Origin: Litomosoides sigmodontis
Taxonomy: Eukaryota > Nematoda > Chromadorea > Rhabditida > Onchocercidae
Direction of reading: 5' to 3'
Length of the DNA: 64,000 nucleotides
Assembly: GCA_963070105.1 (NCBI GenBank)
Contig: OY718805.1
Coordinates: forward strand, 3,840,001 to 3,904,000
Shown here piece after piece: positions 1 to 13,250 of the stretch (positions within the stretch are counted from its first letter, which is position 1; every line of letters starts with the position of its first letter). The notes below the pieces were generated by a model. It worked only from the letters and a program-made list of their open reading frames with translations, ran no database searches and had not been told where the DNA came from. The translations under genes were made by a program, and so were the position numbers.

Positions 1-2579
1 TTGAAATTTGTTAAGATCAGATTTCCTGATCGCATAAATCAGTTTAGTCATACGATCGATCTCATTGGGATGCCACTCTACGTCAAGCTATAAACTTAAC
101 TGTTCTCTAGGTTTTTCTAGCATTCAAATTTCAGACAAGCGAGTGGATGGAGTGTTCTGTGTGAGATGAAAGTTAGGAAGCCGCGAGCTAACAAAAGAAG
201 CCTGAGCTAGCATCAATAGATTGAAATAGCATGAGAATGCCAGGAGCAAGTCGTGAACCTCTTGGAGAGAAATTGGATATCGCAATGATTACTGATTAAT
301 GGTAATGCTGACGATGGAACAGTAGTAGTGGTAATAGTAATAATAATTTAGAATGGAAATAATTTTCACTGGGAGAATTTCGTTAGCAAATTAATCAATT
401 CAATAGTTAAATGACAATTGTTAAATTAATACGAAATGAAATATAATAATTTGTGAAATGAACAAATTACTCCTTTCATATAAATTTGTGCGAAATATAT
501 TTGATAGAAATGTTAGAATATCAATTACTCGTTAAAGTATCTATTGAACAAAATTAATTTGAGAAAGATTGAAGGAGATAAGTGCTAAATTCAACTTTTT
601 GCATTTCAAACAAATTCCACTTGCAATACTTCGAAGCTAATTCTGATTTTAGCGTCTGAGTTAGTAGTGGTCGTACGGCATGCGACGCGGCAATTCTTTG
701 ATATAATTCATAGATTGCAAATTGAACAATAACTGCTATCATCAATAATTCACTTCCTATTTTTCTCCTATATTTGTTATATACACATTTTTCATGTATT
801 TAAATTTCACAAATTTCGATACTTGAAAATTTAGCACTTTTCCTAGTTGTTTTTTCTTGTAATTTATCTACACTCACTTCGCTTTTACGTGGAAAATATT
901 CGAATTTTCTGTAGAATTTAGTAATTGTAAAATATATCACTTAGGTATAAATTTAAATTTGAATGAATTTGTAAAGGACAAAAAAGCGGCCAACATCGAA
1001 TGGCACCATATCGGCAGTGTTACCCATACAGCTCAGATAAATATATATTTTGCTGTTTTTGAAATTTAAAAAAGAACTGAAAAAGGAAAAACTGAAGGAG
1101 TTCAATCTTTTACACCTCCATCCTCTTCCTATCTTTCCCTTTTCAGTTCTGTCGATCATTTTTTATTTGAAAAATTTGAAACATGCTAGAAAGAGCGGGC
1201 AGTGTCTTAAATACATATGTAAGGCTAGAAGAGAACATTTAAAGCTTAAAGTTTAATTCTAAATTTTTAAATTCCTTTAACCGATAATGCAAGTGTAAAT
1301 TTTCCACCTTCGCTTTCTCAATGCTACCGGAAAACAGCAATAGAAAAGTGTTTAACATATTTGCTTTGATAAAATTTTCAAATATTTTCGCTCAAGAAAA
1401 TGAATAAAAATAAATTTACGCCATAAATTTCATTAAATTAAAAAAAAAAGGAAAATTTTTTTCTTTTAATTTCAAAATAAGCACCTTTTGATTTTGTGAA
1501 GCAATTTTTCAAACTGTTAAAATTATGAATTTAGTAGCAAATATATTTAAATATACAAATATGTAAACAATAGAAATGACATGAAATAATCGTTTGCATT
1601 CGTTTCAATCAGAAAATGTATTTTTTCCGAAAATGAAATAATTCATTAAAACCAAAATCGATACATACAGCTTGATTATTCACAGAAACAAAAAAAATCG
1701 AAACGAGAGAGAGAAAGGGAGGAAAAGAGAGAGAGAGAGAGACGATGTGTCAGATCACACGAAAAACAATCAATCATTTCCGGTGTGAGACATCAGTAAC
1801 AGGAATGGCGGTGTTGGATGATAGCGGATGGATGGATGAATTGAGGAGATGATAGCCCTGAAAGAATTCATTTTTGTTAATAGAAGAATTGAAATGAATT
1901 TATTGCATATTAATCAACAAGTGCTAAAACAGTTAAATTTAACCCTTTCAAAAAAAAATCTCTTCGTCTATCCCTCATGCCTCTCTTCCCATCCCTCCTT
2001 CTCTTCCCCTCTTTCTTCCCTCTCCCAACTATTACAGATGTCTTTCGTTGATTTTAATCAAAAGAGAAAAAATGATTATTTAACTATTTTTACGCTACGC
2101 TAAACCATATGCTTCATCTCTCTCACTCCAAAATGCATTTGCTTCTCTTCACAGTTAGTTATGTAGTTAATTCATTTTCAACAATTTGATGAAATTCAAA
2201 ATTTACTGTTCAAATACCCACGCATGCATTTAATTAGCTCTTTCTATTTACTCACAGTTTTTTTTTGCGGTAACATTTTTTTTACGTTTAAAATTCATAA
2301 TTTTGCCATTTAAATTAGAATGTTTTTTTTTCTATTTTTTTCTTGAATTACTCTAACTGTTGCGACTAGCATGAAGTAAATTTGATAGATCAGCCTTTTT
2401 CTTTTTAAAATTTTTAGTAACACTTATGAATGTAAATATTAAATAATTAAAAAAACAAAAAAAATAGATGAAATGATAAATGTTGCATTACTAAACTAAA
2501 TATGCTCTATTTTAACAAAAGATCATAAGATTTGTTTTCACACGAATTCAATTATTATTTTGGAACGAATCGTTTGTTC

Positions 2580-2612
<33 letters not shown>

Positions 2613-3728
2613 TGGGAAAATGCACCGAACTACTCTGTTCGATCAAACCTTTACCTTCTTCCTTGCGCTTTTTCAATAATTTACAGCTTTTCATTTTTTT
2701 CTTCCTTTTTGAGAAAGCATAGTTATACGCTACAGGAATGAAATAATTTGCATGATAAAAGGAGGCATATCGAAGAAGCGGTTTCCTTGAGTGACTTTTA
2801 CTTTTTTTCTTTTTCGAATTAAATAAAAAGCAAAAAAAAAGGCGCTACTAATGGCATTTCAATGACATTTCTACAGTACCACTTTAAACCAGTCCCGAAG
2901 CGCTTATAATAAACTTCATATTTCTTCTCACTTTTGCATTTGAACGGAAACTTTTTCACACATTACTTGCGTCGTACATATGTAAAAAAGAAATTGCGAT
3001 AATTAAATTAACATTTCTTCAAATATTTGAAAAAAATTTTTTACATTTTACAAAATTGATAATTTAATTTTACAATTAAAAATTAATTATTCACTCAATT
3101 TTAGCAGAATTATTTTCAAAAAGCATGGAGAAAACACCTTTGACTTTTTATTAAATGATTTGTTTTTGTTACAAAATTGATCAAATCTTATTGATAATAA
3201 ACACTTTGATAATTAATTTTTTCCACCTAATTATTCCCTCACTTCTTTCCCCTTCCCTCCTACCTCTCCGCAATGTTGCTTAATGACTGGAAATTCACAT
3301 CGGTAATTTATGAAGTTGAAAAGGTTGGAAAATATAAATATGTAGCGTTGAAATTCAACAATTCCGTTATCCTACGAAACTACTATGTGTTAAAGAAAAA
3401 AAAATAAAATCGAAGAGAAATTTTTACGAAAATTTCTAAACAAACCTTTGGTCGCGCGCTTAATATTATAATCTCTACAAAAATAAATTATCAAAGATGA
3501 CGAAATAGCAAAAAGAAAATTTAATATTCAGGAATCTATCGTACTTAGATTTATGAGAGAAAATCATAAAACGGCTTCTTTCCATCCGCTCACCCTCCCT
3601 CGCCTCCTCTATTTGTTTATTTTTGCTAATATAATTGAGAAATGTTATGAGATGGGTAGATTGCTGAGTGCTTAGGATGAAAGAAATAATTTTTTCGGGT
3701 TTATCGGCTTTTTTCTTTTTTCCTCGCC

Positions 3729-3761
<33 letters not shown>

Positions 3762-3840
3762 TTTGTTAGCTTCTGATTGGCAAGAATCTTTGTATTGCAT
3801 ATAAGTTATACCGTAGATTTTAATATATCAATAAGGTATT
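1..3840. other. AT-rich region without a convincing gene
   Basis: No open reading frame here has recognisable domain content or a phase-consistent splice partner. The sequence holds homopolymer A/T runs, a GA-rich tract near 1704-1741 and a CT-rich tract near 3731-3757. It may be intergenic DNA or a long intron or UTR of a gene lying to the left. I see no RNA gene. Confidence 0.5.
2584..2610. repeat. Poly(A) run of 27
   Basis: An uninterrupted run of 27 A residues follows TTT. It has no target-site duplication or retroposed gene sequence that I can recognise, so I treat it as a simple mononucleotide repeat rather than the tail of a retroelement. Confidence 0.85.
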
Positions 3841-3870
3841 CACCGCATATGCGTGTGCACTTTGTTACAG

Positions 3871-3971
3871 GTGAAAGCGAAGGTGAGGAAAACACGAAGT
3901 GAAAAAGCGGCGAAGGAATTAATGGCTTGTAAGCTTGCAAGATTCATTACCGCCGCGCTCTGTTCGCAGTA
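3871..3971 (+). other. Exon-like open stretch, unassigned
   Basis: A TTGTTACAG acceptor is followed by an open frame of 33 codons rich in Lys, Arg and Ala (starting VKAKVRKTRSEKAAKELMA) that ends in TAA at 3969-3971. It is richer in GC than its flanks. It could be the last coding exon of a gene to the left, but I cannot find a partner exon or recognise the protein, so the call is weak. Confidence 0.2.
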
Positions 3972-4225
3972 AAACAAGCGATGATTTGATTTTCACGCAC
4001 CTTTGCTAGCATTGCTTCCCTGAGGTGCACCTTCAAGCATTGCGATTGATATGATATGGAATTGTCGATGCAATGGTCACTGAACTGACCGCTGCACTTT
4101 TCTAGGAGTAATTTGCCTGGAATAGTCAGCTAGTCCGCTACGACTGCTTTCAGCTTTTGCACTCAGTTTAAGCTTGTGAAATTTGCATTAATCAGTTGAC
4201 TCAACATGTAGAACAATGCCTTTCC

Positions 4226-4442
4226 ACTACATTACTATTATTTTCATTATTAATTATTATTATTTATTAAGTATTATTATTCATTATTATTGTTACTAAT
4301 TTATTATTGCTAATTACTACTAATTATTATTATTGTGATTACTTATTATTACTAATTATTATTATTATGGTTACTACTATTGTTATTGTTATCGCCTACC
4401 ATTATTATTATTATTATTATTTATTATTGTTATTATTATTGC
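4226..4442. repeat. Imperfect ATT/TTA-rich microsatellite
   Basis: Degenerate trinucleotide repeat made mostly of ATT/TTA with ACT and other interruptions. It is a diverged, shorter counterpart of the near-perfect (TTA)n array at 24.0-25.1 kb. The Leu/Tyr-rich frames it creates are repeat artefacts and not genes. Confidence 0.8.
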
Positions 4443-4962
4443 ATACCACTACTACTGTGGAAAGTTTTCTCCCAATTAGTGCAGTACAGTTAGCACATAG
4501 CACATACACTACTACACCACTACGGTCGGCATTCATTTAAAGTTTCATTTAAGTATCATTTGCTTGCAAAAACTAATAATGCAAAGGGATAGCGGTAAAT
4601 GACTAATTGCTTTAACAATGAAAGAGTTAACTTTCTTGTCGGAATTTAGAACGTTTATTCCTCTTAAAAAATTAATTAGTGAAAAGATGTTGAAAAATTC
4701 CATCATTTGCTAGTGAAATAATTTATTCCTTTAAAAATTACAGGGAATGAATGATTGCAAATTCCTTTTCACTTCTTTTTCCAATAGGAAAAGAAACGGA
4801 AAAGGTACAATTGTGAAAAGGTCAAGGGGCACATCCTCCTTGCTATTCCTATCTTTTTTTGTCTTTTTTTTCTCCGTACAACTATCGCCACGGTGAAAAA
4901 CTTTTTCCATTGTTTCATCGATAATTCACGTCTGTGAGTCAGTAGTGGCTGCGTATTAGTGT

Positions 4963-5226
4963 TTGCATCATTTTCTGGATACGGAAAATATCACTCCACT
5001 CATCGCTCGTTGCCTGTTCTGGCAGAGAACCGACCGGAATATTGTTCATTCACTTTTTCTTAAGGAATGTAATGCGCAGGTAAAGACGGATAAGAGAAAT
5101 TGTTTCACTTCTCCGCTCATTTTAAGTGATAGAAGCTTTCGGATACGGTATCTACTACGCCTCTACAACATCACTGCAATTTGCGCCAACGAACTGTTGT
5201 TGACGGTTAGCTTGCCAGCTAACTAG
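4963..5226 (+). other. Open frame of unknown status
   Basis: An 87-codon frame of relatively balanced composition, with a plausible donor (GCGCAG then GTAAAG) near 5080. It starts at TTG, not ATG. The part before the donor, including the stretch LIARCLFWQRTDRNIVHSLF, looks more protein-like than surrounding frames. I do not recognise it and found no acceptor-linked neighbour. It could be an exon or chance. Confidence 0.2.
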
Positions 5227-7711
5227 CTGTATGCGCTACTTGCACTGTCATGCCAATGCATTTCCTCATTTCGCTGGAAATTTGTATTTCCTCTGAAATT
5301 ATTCATTGCTCACTTTTTTTTTTTTGCTTTAAATTTACTCCTCTCTGTTCTGTTCGATTGCTAAGAATAATCGAAAACAATTTTAATTTAAAATTCTAGC
5401 AAAAAAATTAATGGTAAAAATGCTTCAGTGAACGGTTGTGTGTGATTTTTAATGTAATTGAAAATCCTGACTAAATTTTTAAAATTTGACTAGCTTTTTA
5501 ATGTAATCAAATTTTTAAACACAAAGCTATAAGAAGGAATAAATTCAAAAAATTTTCATTGATTGAATTGAAATGTTGTCGTTGTTGGGGTTGCCTGAAA
5601 TATCTATGAAATCTAAAATTTAGCGTTTTTTTTGTAAGTTTGAGGAATATTTGAATGGAAGAGTGTTTCAGTTGCAGTTAAATAAAGTGAATGAAGAAAT
5701 TTTATTAGCTTATTTTAGCCAAAAATTTTAAGCATTTAAATTTTAACAAAGCATCAAAGTAACATTGTAACGGAGAATTCATTATTTTATGGTACAACAA
5801 TAATGCTGTAACGAGAATAGAAGTGAGCAGATATGCAAATGAATGATTCCTTTTCGAAATATTTCAAAAACTCACTGACCGTTTCGTCGGATATTTTTCA
5901 ACCAAATTGTTGTTGAATTGTATTGCACGCCATAACACATTTTTTTTTCTTTGATATACCAAAATAGCAGCTTTTTTATGCTAAATTAAAACGACTTTCA
6001 TTTGTCAAAAGTTTATCGCTCATACCTTAATATTAAAATTTGAATGCTAAGAATTAAATTTTGAAAGCATTATTAGATTTTTTTCTTTTTCAAAATTTTT
6101 ACATTAGGCCAAGAATTTAGGTAAAGGCTTTCAAAGTAACCGCCGTTTTAACAATTATTGTAAGAGCCAAGTCTAGGAGCCAAGGCAATCTCACCTTCTC
6201 TTCTATATTCTCTTCACGTAAGTGTAAAATAAAAAATTCACATTAGTGTTCTGCTTTTTGCGTTGCTCCATAAGAAATAATTTAGTGAATTAAAATAATT
6301 TCACAGATGGTGAAATTAATTTTGTTCGATTTCACATTGCTCGATACGTCTTTAGTACCTTAGAATGGAAGGATTACTTTAGGTGTTAATTTGCAGTAAA
6401 TACAATATGTGTAGTTAGCAAATATTAAATGTCATGCTTCATAGCTTTTTTTGCTTGCTTCATCGATTTGATGCATGGAATTTTTTTGAACTTTCAAATT
6501 AGTAATTTTTTTCGAAAAGCAAAAATTTTTTGTCTCAAACAGACTTGAACGAACGAGCGATCGAACGTGTTATAGAACTTAGTTGCTGCGCGTTTGACGT
6601 AAATTGCTCACTGGCATAATTAGTAAACACGTTAAAGATGACAGCTAGAAGGAAGAGAATTACATCGCTATCCCTGAAATTTGCTTTGAATGTTAAAATT
6701 AAATTTAAAAAATTAAGTTGATTTTTTCTAGCAAATTTAATTTTTGAAATTTATCAATTAGCTGTACAAAGAAAGGATTAAATGATCAGAAATATTTCGT
6801 AATTATTAATTTTATTCGACAAATTAAATTGACGCTAAAATATTTTCGATTTCAATTAGCACTATTAGCTGAAAAATCATGTTCTTTTCCAATTTTGATT
6901 TTATTCAATAATTTGGAAAAAAGCGCTTCAACAGAAATTTCGCAATTTTTGAGGGTAACTTTGATAACAACCAAAATTCATAACCATTTCAATTCATACG
7001 TATATGGCATTAGTGAGGAATGTGTGCGATTAGCATTTCAATTTTAATTACCTGTAAATTAACTATTAATTACAACAGTAATTGGGGAGTGGAAATTATG
7101 CATGCATTTACGGCACTCTTTCATTCCTTTTCCGTTTGCACATCTAAATTTCACTAATTTATGACTTTGAGATATTTTGATTTCTATTTGATCGAAATGA
7201 CATATACGTTAATTGAACTTATTGTGAAGTAAATGAATATATTGTTGAATGATTTATTTATTGCAAAAAATATGAGAGAAAAAGGAAGATTGGCGAATTT
7301 TGTCATTTTTTAATTCGTTCCAAAAATTTCATCCACAAAACTATTCAAATGCAAAATTAAAAAGATGTGAATTTAATTAATACAATAACTGAAGAACTTT
7401 TAAGATTGCAATCATTTCTAGCACACCGACAAATTATCATTACTTTTTTGTACTTGATTACTTTTACTTAATATTTGTATTTAGTTATTTTTACTCGAAA
7501 TTATTTTTACTTAATAAAGAAGAGGAAAAAAATTTGCTTTGTGGCAAGAAGGACGAAATGTTTTTTGAACGTTTGTTTGTTTGTGATGCTTACCCAACGA
7601 GAAGAAATGAGAGGAGGACGCATGCGCAATTGTCTTCAAATACCTATTTTTCTTGTTTTTTCCTCTTTTAAGTAAAATTATTTTCCTGTTAATAAAAAAA
7701 GGAAAACACAC

Positions 7712-7779
<68 letters not shown>

Positions 7780-8260
7780 CCTTTCTGGGAAACGAGTAAG
7801 CTCTTCATTTTTTTTTTTGGTCGCAGAAAAACCTGCTCATCCAACTTCATAATATTTTATTTCGTTTTTTTTTATTTGTTGTTGTTGAGAAATTAATTGA
7901 AAAACAACGTGTGCGCGGTTTTAGCCACTTTTTTTTTGATTTTTCTCAGAAGTATGCCGTTATTTTATTACACAACTAATTTCGCATTTTTCATTTTTAC
8001 TATTAATGCAAATGAGCGAAGAAGCATTTGATGAATTCTTATAAAACATAGAGTAGTTTGCTAGCAGTAGCTATGTGAAGGTAATACAAAGTAAAAGTGA
8101 ACAAAAATGAATGTATCGATAGGTATGTTGTTGTTTGGTATTTTTGAGAAAGTTAAACAAAAAAAAAAGCACGTAAGTAAACGTCCATACGTGATACGGC
8201 AGTACGCTAAATTATTAATGATTTGTACAACTAAAAAAACAGATAATTTATAGGTGCGAT
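5227..8260. other. Non-coding AT-rich region upstream of the BTB zinc-finger gene
   Basis: I see no gene on either strand. The region holds A/T homopolymers and the CA microsatellite listed separately. Its last few hundred bases probably contain the promoter of the downstream BTB gene, but no specific element can be named from sequence alone. Confidence 0.5.
7706..7778. repeat. (CA)n dinucleotide microsatellite
   Basis: About 36 CA units with two single-base interruptions (one G, one T). The Cys/Val repeat frame on the minus strand is an artefact of this tract. Confidence 0.9.
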
Positions 8261-8298
8261 AATTTTAGAAGTGATTGAAATAAGTCTCTGCCAAAGGA
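8261..8298 (+). promoter_or_regulatory. Candidate trans-splice acceptor and short leader of the BTB zinc-finger gene
   Basis: AATTTTAG ends at 8268 and the likely ATG is at 8299, leaving a 30-nt leader. This fits a nematode spliced-leader acceptor, although a cis-splice from an upstream non-coding exon would look the same. Confidence 0.35.
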
Positions 8299-11200
8299 AT
8301 GTGTGATAGCTCAGATGGTAGTAGCAGCGCAGTGAGCAGAGAGAAAGAAGCGCAACTGCAGCATGCCATTAGCGCTTTCATGCAACCGCCATTCTTCAAC
8401 GATATTTGCATACGTATCGTAACGATTGATCTAATCAATGGTCACAGAAATGGTACTCATCCTCATCTCTCGCACTCTGAAATTTAGCATCGCAAAAACA
8501 CAAAAAACTTTCTCTTTTTTTTGTTGGAAATAAAAAATGTGAAGCAATTTTTGAGGTATAATTTTAGCAAATTTAAAGAGTGAGAGGGAAAAAAATTTTT
8601 GCTGTAGAAATTTAAATTTTCAGAAGAGCAAGTGCTAGCAAACAAATTTTTGCTAGCATTCTTCTCGTTGCACATTCGTGAATTAATCCTCAACGGTGTC
8701 TACTCAATTGATCGAAGCAGCGGTACCATGCAAAACATTCCAACAATTGAACTCAACCTTGGCACCACCACCAATGCTGCACCAGCCTTTAGAGTTATCT
8801 TGCGATACCTCTACACCGGTATCCTTACATTTGGCACAGTTCATCCATTTCAGGTACGATTTGTTCGTTTTCATTTTTCCCCACCGTAACATTTATTTAT
8901 TGAAGTCAATTTTGTTTTTGTCTAAAAAAAAAAAACAGTCCGAAAACGAAATTTCTTTTGTCTGAAATTAGTTTTTTTTTCTTTTTTGATAAAAAAAAAT
9001 TTCTCATCACTTTGTTGTTCCACTTTCTTCCTTTTTTTTTTGTAACTTTTTTGAAAGGAAGAAAAATAATGCGATTTAGTAGAGATTTTCAGGTATTACA
9101 AGTCTCTCGAATATGTCAAATTCCAATGGTGGAAATGCAAGTCGCAGAACTTGTAAAATTATTTCTTTCTATTCAATTTGATGAAAGCAGCTGTTTTGCA
9201 AGGCAACACAATTTTACAATGGGTAGAGGTGTTTTTGGCTTTTTTAAATTTTAAATTATTTCCAAAAATTATTTAACAATAATAGGACATGTTTTTTTTT
9301 TGTTCCAAAAAATTCAAAAATCTATTGGTAGCACATTTTGAATAAATAATTTAATGCAAACTATTAATGCAAATTTTTGTCATCGTAGAGATATGTGAAG
9401 TAAATTTACGTTTAAATTGTTGCAGCGAATTCAAGTTCACTAACGAATTTTACAAAGCAACGACACTATGCACCAATGCCAATGAAGAGGGGAATTCAGA
9501 AATCATCGAAAATCGATACGGAAAATGATTTTGTAAACAATGAATTGATTTGGTAAGTGATAGTTAAGCAACCAAAATAGATGATAGATCTTCGCTCAGA
9601 ACGGAAACATCAATCGTTTTAATGACATTCCTCTATAACTGAATTCAGGCAGAATAAGCTGTCATAATTTCTATTAAATAGTTCAAAATTTAACTCAGTT
9701 GCGTCATTTAGTAGTGAATCATCGAAGGAAACATCTTCGGCAGGATCAACCGGAAATGCTGAACGATTCAACGAACTTGTCCTTCCATCCAACGACAAAG
9801 AAGGTCGAAATACTTTATTTCATTACAACTTTAACAGAAACTACTGAAAATGCTCAAAAAAAACTTTAAAACTTCAAAAAAAACTTCCAAATTGCAAATT
9901 GAATGGATGAAATATTATATATATTACTGTAAAAAGCTTATTTTAATATTAACATTTACTGTTCACTTTAAAAAGATGTTAAATGAGATGTAATGATTTT
10001 AGGTTGGTGTCGCAATAAGAAATACATTCAACAGGTAGCAAATGGTTATATGTGTACAGTATGCCGTAAAGTTTACGGTCGTTACAATTCGGTATCATAT
10101 CACGTTACAATATATCATCGTAATTCGCCAATTAAATGTGATGAAAAAGGCTGTCCGTTTAGAACACGTGAGGCACGCTATATTCATTTTCATAAATACT
10201 ATCGACATCATATTCCTCTACCAGATAATATCGATCTAGGTTGGTATTTTTATATTTCATTTCAATATTAACACAAATAACTAATGACAATATCGTTTCT
10301 GTTTGCTTTTTTTTTTTGCTTTTGTTTCCGCTAATTAGCACTTAGAAGCTGGCGTTGTTTTCCGTTAGCTAATTAAGAAAGAAAAAAATTCAATGCGAAT
10401 TTAACTTGACATTAGGTTCACGGAAGTGTCCATTTTGTCGGCATGTGTCAAAAAGCCCGGCAATGCTTGAAAAGCATATAAATCGTCATGTGCAAGACGT
10501 TGATCGTGCTGCATCAATTGCTGCTGGAATATCACTTTCACGATACTCTCAGAGAATAGACAATTATCAGTGCTCGAAGTGTACCTATAGGTATTACTCC
10601 TTTCTGAAGAGTACAAATTAATTAATTAATTAATTAATTAATTACTTGTCTGATGATGAATAGTTCGATTAGTTGGATGGGTGATTGATTTTGTTTGTTA
10701 AGGTTTGCAAAAAGAAAAAAAATTCACTTAAAACTTGTTGAAAAATTTTTGTGTCATTTTAGCGGCACACTTTTTATTGATTATTATTAACTATTTTCTC
10801 TCTCTCTCTTTCTAATTAAAAAATCTTTTGTTGAAATTATTTAATTTTAAGTTTTGCAACATTTCTGAATAGACAGCGAACGATTCCAGAACGATGTCAT
10901 TTTTCTTCCTTTTTGCAGCGCTCGAACATCGAATGATTTCGAAAAGCATAAATTATTTGCTCACAGCAAACGGAAGCAAACCACGCATGCTATCATAGCT
11001 AATGGAAGTATGGAAAATGACACTTCTAGTGGAATTCTCCGACGGTTTGCAGTGCTATAAATTTTCATTTAATAATTTCATAAATTAAATCTTTGAAAAA
11101 AGTTCTTTGAAAAAATTAATTAATTCTTTGAAAAAAAAGTTTAACAGAGTTGGGAGGAAAAAAATCAGTAAATTTTCGCATAATTTTTAAATGTTCAGAA

Positions 11201-11389
11201 ATTCGGTTATAATTCTGCTAAAATTCTAAAATATTTTAAATGTCATTTCATCAATTTCATTTTCTGATTTGTTAATTTAGTGATGAGAAAGTTTTGTCGG
11301 ATGAGAGTATTGAAAAAAAGGAAGAGATTGCGGCAGAGATGAAAGCTACGCCTCTTTCAACAACCACAACAACTTGCAGCACAACGTGA
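8299..11389 (+). CDS. BTB/POZ and C2H2 zinc-finger protein (9 exons, 455 aa)
   Basis: Probable nuclear DNA-binding regulator. Exons by phase-consistent splicing: 8299-8440, 8624-8853, 9093-9222, 9426-9552, 9712-9803, 10003-10239, 10416-10590, 10919-11044, 11281-11389; the total is exactly 456 codons. Exons 1-3 give a BTB fold: FNDICIRI, then ANKFLLAFFSLHIRELI, then FRVILRYLYTGIL, ending VLQVSRICQIPMVEMQVAEL. A linker rich in Ser and Lys follows. Four zinc fingers lie at about residues 258-279 (C258, C261, H274, H279), 290-315 (a C-X4-C type), 325-345 and 372-393. The last finger is split by an intron; joining exons 7 and 8 restores the C-X12-H spacing, which supports the model. BTB-zinc-finger proteins usually dimerise through BTB and repress transcription with corepressors; that role is inferred. 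I cannot name the C. elegans orthologue. Confidence 0.85.
10616..10644. repeat. (AATT)n tetranucleotide repeat in an intron
   Basis: About seven tandem AATT/TTAA units just after the donor of exon 7 of the BTB zinc-finger gene. It is self-complementary and could extrude as a hairpin, but nothing suggests a function. Confidence 0.8.
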
Positions 11390-12989
11390 AGCGATGTGTT
11401 TTGCAATTTCAAAAGCGTAAATTGACACTTAAATTAAAACGCATAATTAGTAGTAGTACGGTCAGAGGGAGTAAAACGAACATATATTTTGGCATGCAAA
11501 TGAAATTTTATTTTTAGTACCGAATGCGATAATTCAAATCATTTCATTGATAGCACATTTCTCATTAAAAAAAAGCACTAATTACTGAGTTATAATTATC
11601 AATAATGCTTACCTTTAACAAGTCACGTTAATATGTTAATTATCAAATTATCAACAATACATCAGTACACACTTTCAATTACACAAGGAATAGAGTGTTA
11701 TTTGCATAAAATATCGATTGTTTTCCGGAGAACTTAATGATCGATTACATGTTGTATTATTTAATTAAAGTACTTATAAAGAAATTAATTACGGTCAGTT
11801 CGATTATATCTCTCATCTCATGCCTTTAACTGAAATCTTTTGCTAATCTAATATTTCACAAACCTTACACAATCTTACTACTTATTCTTTTCTTGTTAAT
11901 TCACATTATAAATTTTTGCTGTAAATTAATTTTCAATAAATTACGAGGTAATTTCAGAAAAAAAAACTACCAAAATTATTGAAATTGTTGCTGCTAAGTG
12001 CTATAAAATTTATTTAGAATTTACTATGAACAAAATCAAACATCTTAAAAAATTCAATTTCTTTTACCACTTCTTTTGCAAATAATAAATTGATCAATCG
12101 ATTAATCAATTTGCTTTCAAATGTCTCCAACCAATGAAAATTCCATGTTAGCATAATTCATCAATGAAGCGTGCCAGTATCTGTCTTATTCAAACTATCA
12201 CTTGCCTTGTTACAATACTTCTGTATGCTCATTGTTTCATCAATTTTGTGCTTTTAAATGAAAATTAATTATTTCAACTTTTTTTTTTGGAAAATAAATA
12301 TATGACTGCGCTTCCTTTTGTTTATTAGCCAATTTTAACATTTCTCTAATTGGATTGAAATTAACATGAACATTTTTATTTGTATAATTTCATTAAGTTA
12401 CTACTTCTCGAATAGGTGAAGAATTTGATGGGAAACGAAATAGGTGGATAATAAAAGGCATTTTAAGAACGATTTCATTTTAGTAGAAATTTGCTAGAAA
12501 GCTTTGTTTAATTCTGCAATTCCTGAAAAATTTGCAACTTCCTTAATTTCTTTTCCTTAAGGCAATATTGGTAGACGTTGGAAGAATTTACATCAGTTTT
12601 TTAAGATTTCCGAAATTTCATAAATTTATATTTATAAGATTGTGCCAGTAAATGTGGTCGATTCATTGTTTCCATACTCACTCGGCTGTGGCAGTGTTAT
12701 TGAATTGAATTCCATCGGTCATCAACAATGGTTGGTGTGTGTTTTAGCAGAAGAATGAAGGACAGATAAGAGATGAGAGATGATAATCCGAGAGATATTA
12801 GTCATCCTCACCTCTACCATTTTTTTCTCATTAAAAAAGTGAAATTTATTCAATCAAAAAGTAAGTGCTAATGCAAAAGCGATGAGTTAATAGCGTCATC
12901 AATTTATGGGAAAAACTTAAGCTAAATTCCCCTCGAACGGTGATTTGTTGAGGTCATCACTGAAGCTAAATGAGTGCTAAACGTTGTAG
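11390..12989. other. Intergenic region downstream of the BTB zinc-finger gene
   Basis: No gene recognised. It probably holds the 3'UTR of the upstream gene; an AATAAA hexamer lies near 11935. The rest is AT-rich sequence without splice-linked frames. Confidence 0.5.
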
Positions 12990-13250
12990 ACAACAAAGAA
13001 ATCCACAAAGAATGAGTTGAAGGAGAAGTTAGGCCTGTTGACGAGAGGAAGGAAGAAAGAGCAGCAACAAAAGATTACAGCAACAAAACAAAAATTAAAA
13101 AATTTAAAAAGGAGTGAGTCATCGACGAAGAAGAGGACGAGAAAGGCTGATTCATCGAAGCAATCTACGAAATTATCAGCAACAACGAAAGGACGAGAGA
13201 AGAAGAAATCCTGTTCCGTGGATGGAACTACCGGTGGAAATACTGAAATG
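12990..13250 (+). CDS. Candidate lysine/serine-rich exon, unknown gene
   Basis: Open frame of 87 codons bounded by a GTTGTAG acceptor and an ATG|GTAAAT donor, with phase 0 at both ends. The product is very basic: Lys, Arg, Ser, Thr and Gln dominate, for example TKQKLKNLKRSESSTKKRTR, which resembles a nuclear localisation or RNA-binding tail. There is no in-frame ATG near the 5' end, so a 5' exon is missing or this is not coding. It may belong to the same gene as the two exons at 14.1-14.4 kb, but the phases do not join directly, so an intermediate exon would be needed. Low complexity makes a chance frame possible. Confidence 0.35.

Noticed and set aside
7511..7777. Minus-strand frame starting with Cys/Val repeats
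   Set aside because: Created by the CA microsatellite; the rest is AT-rich with no splice support.
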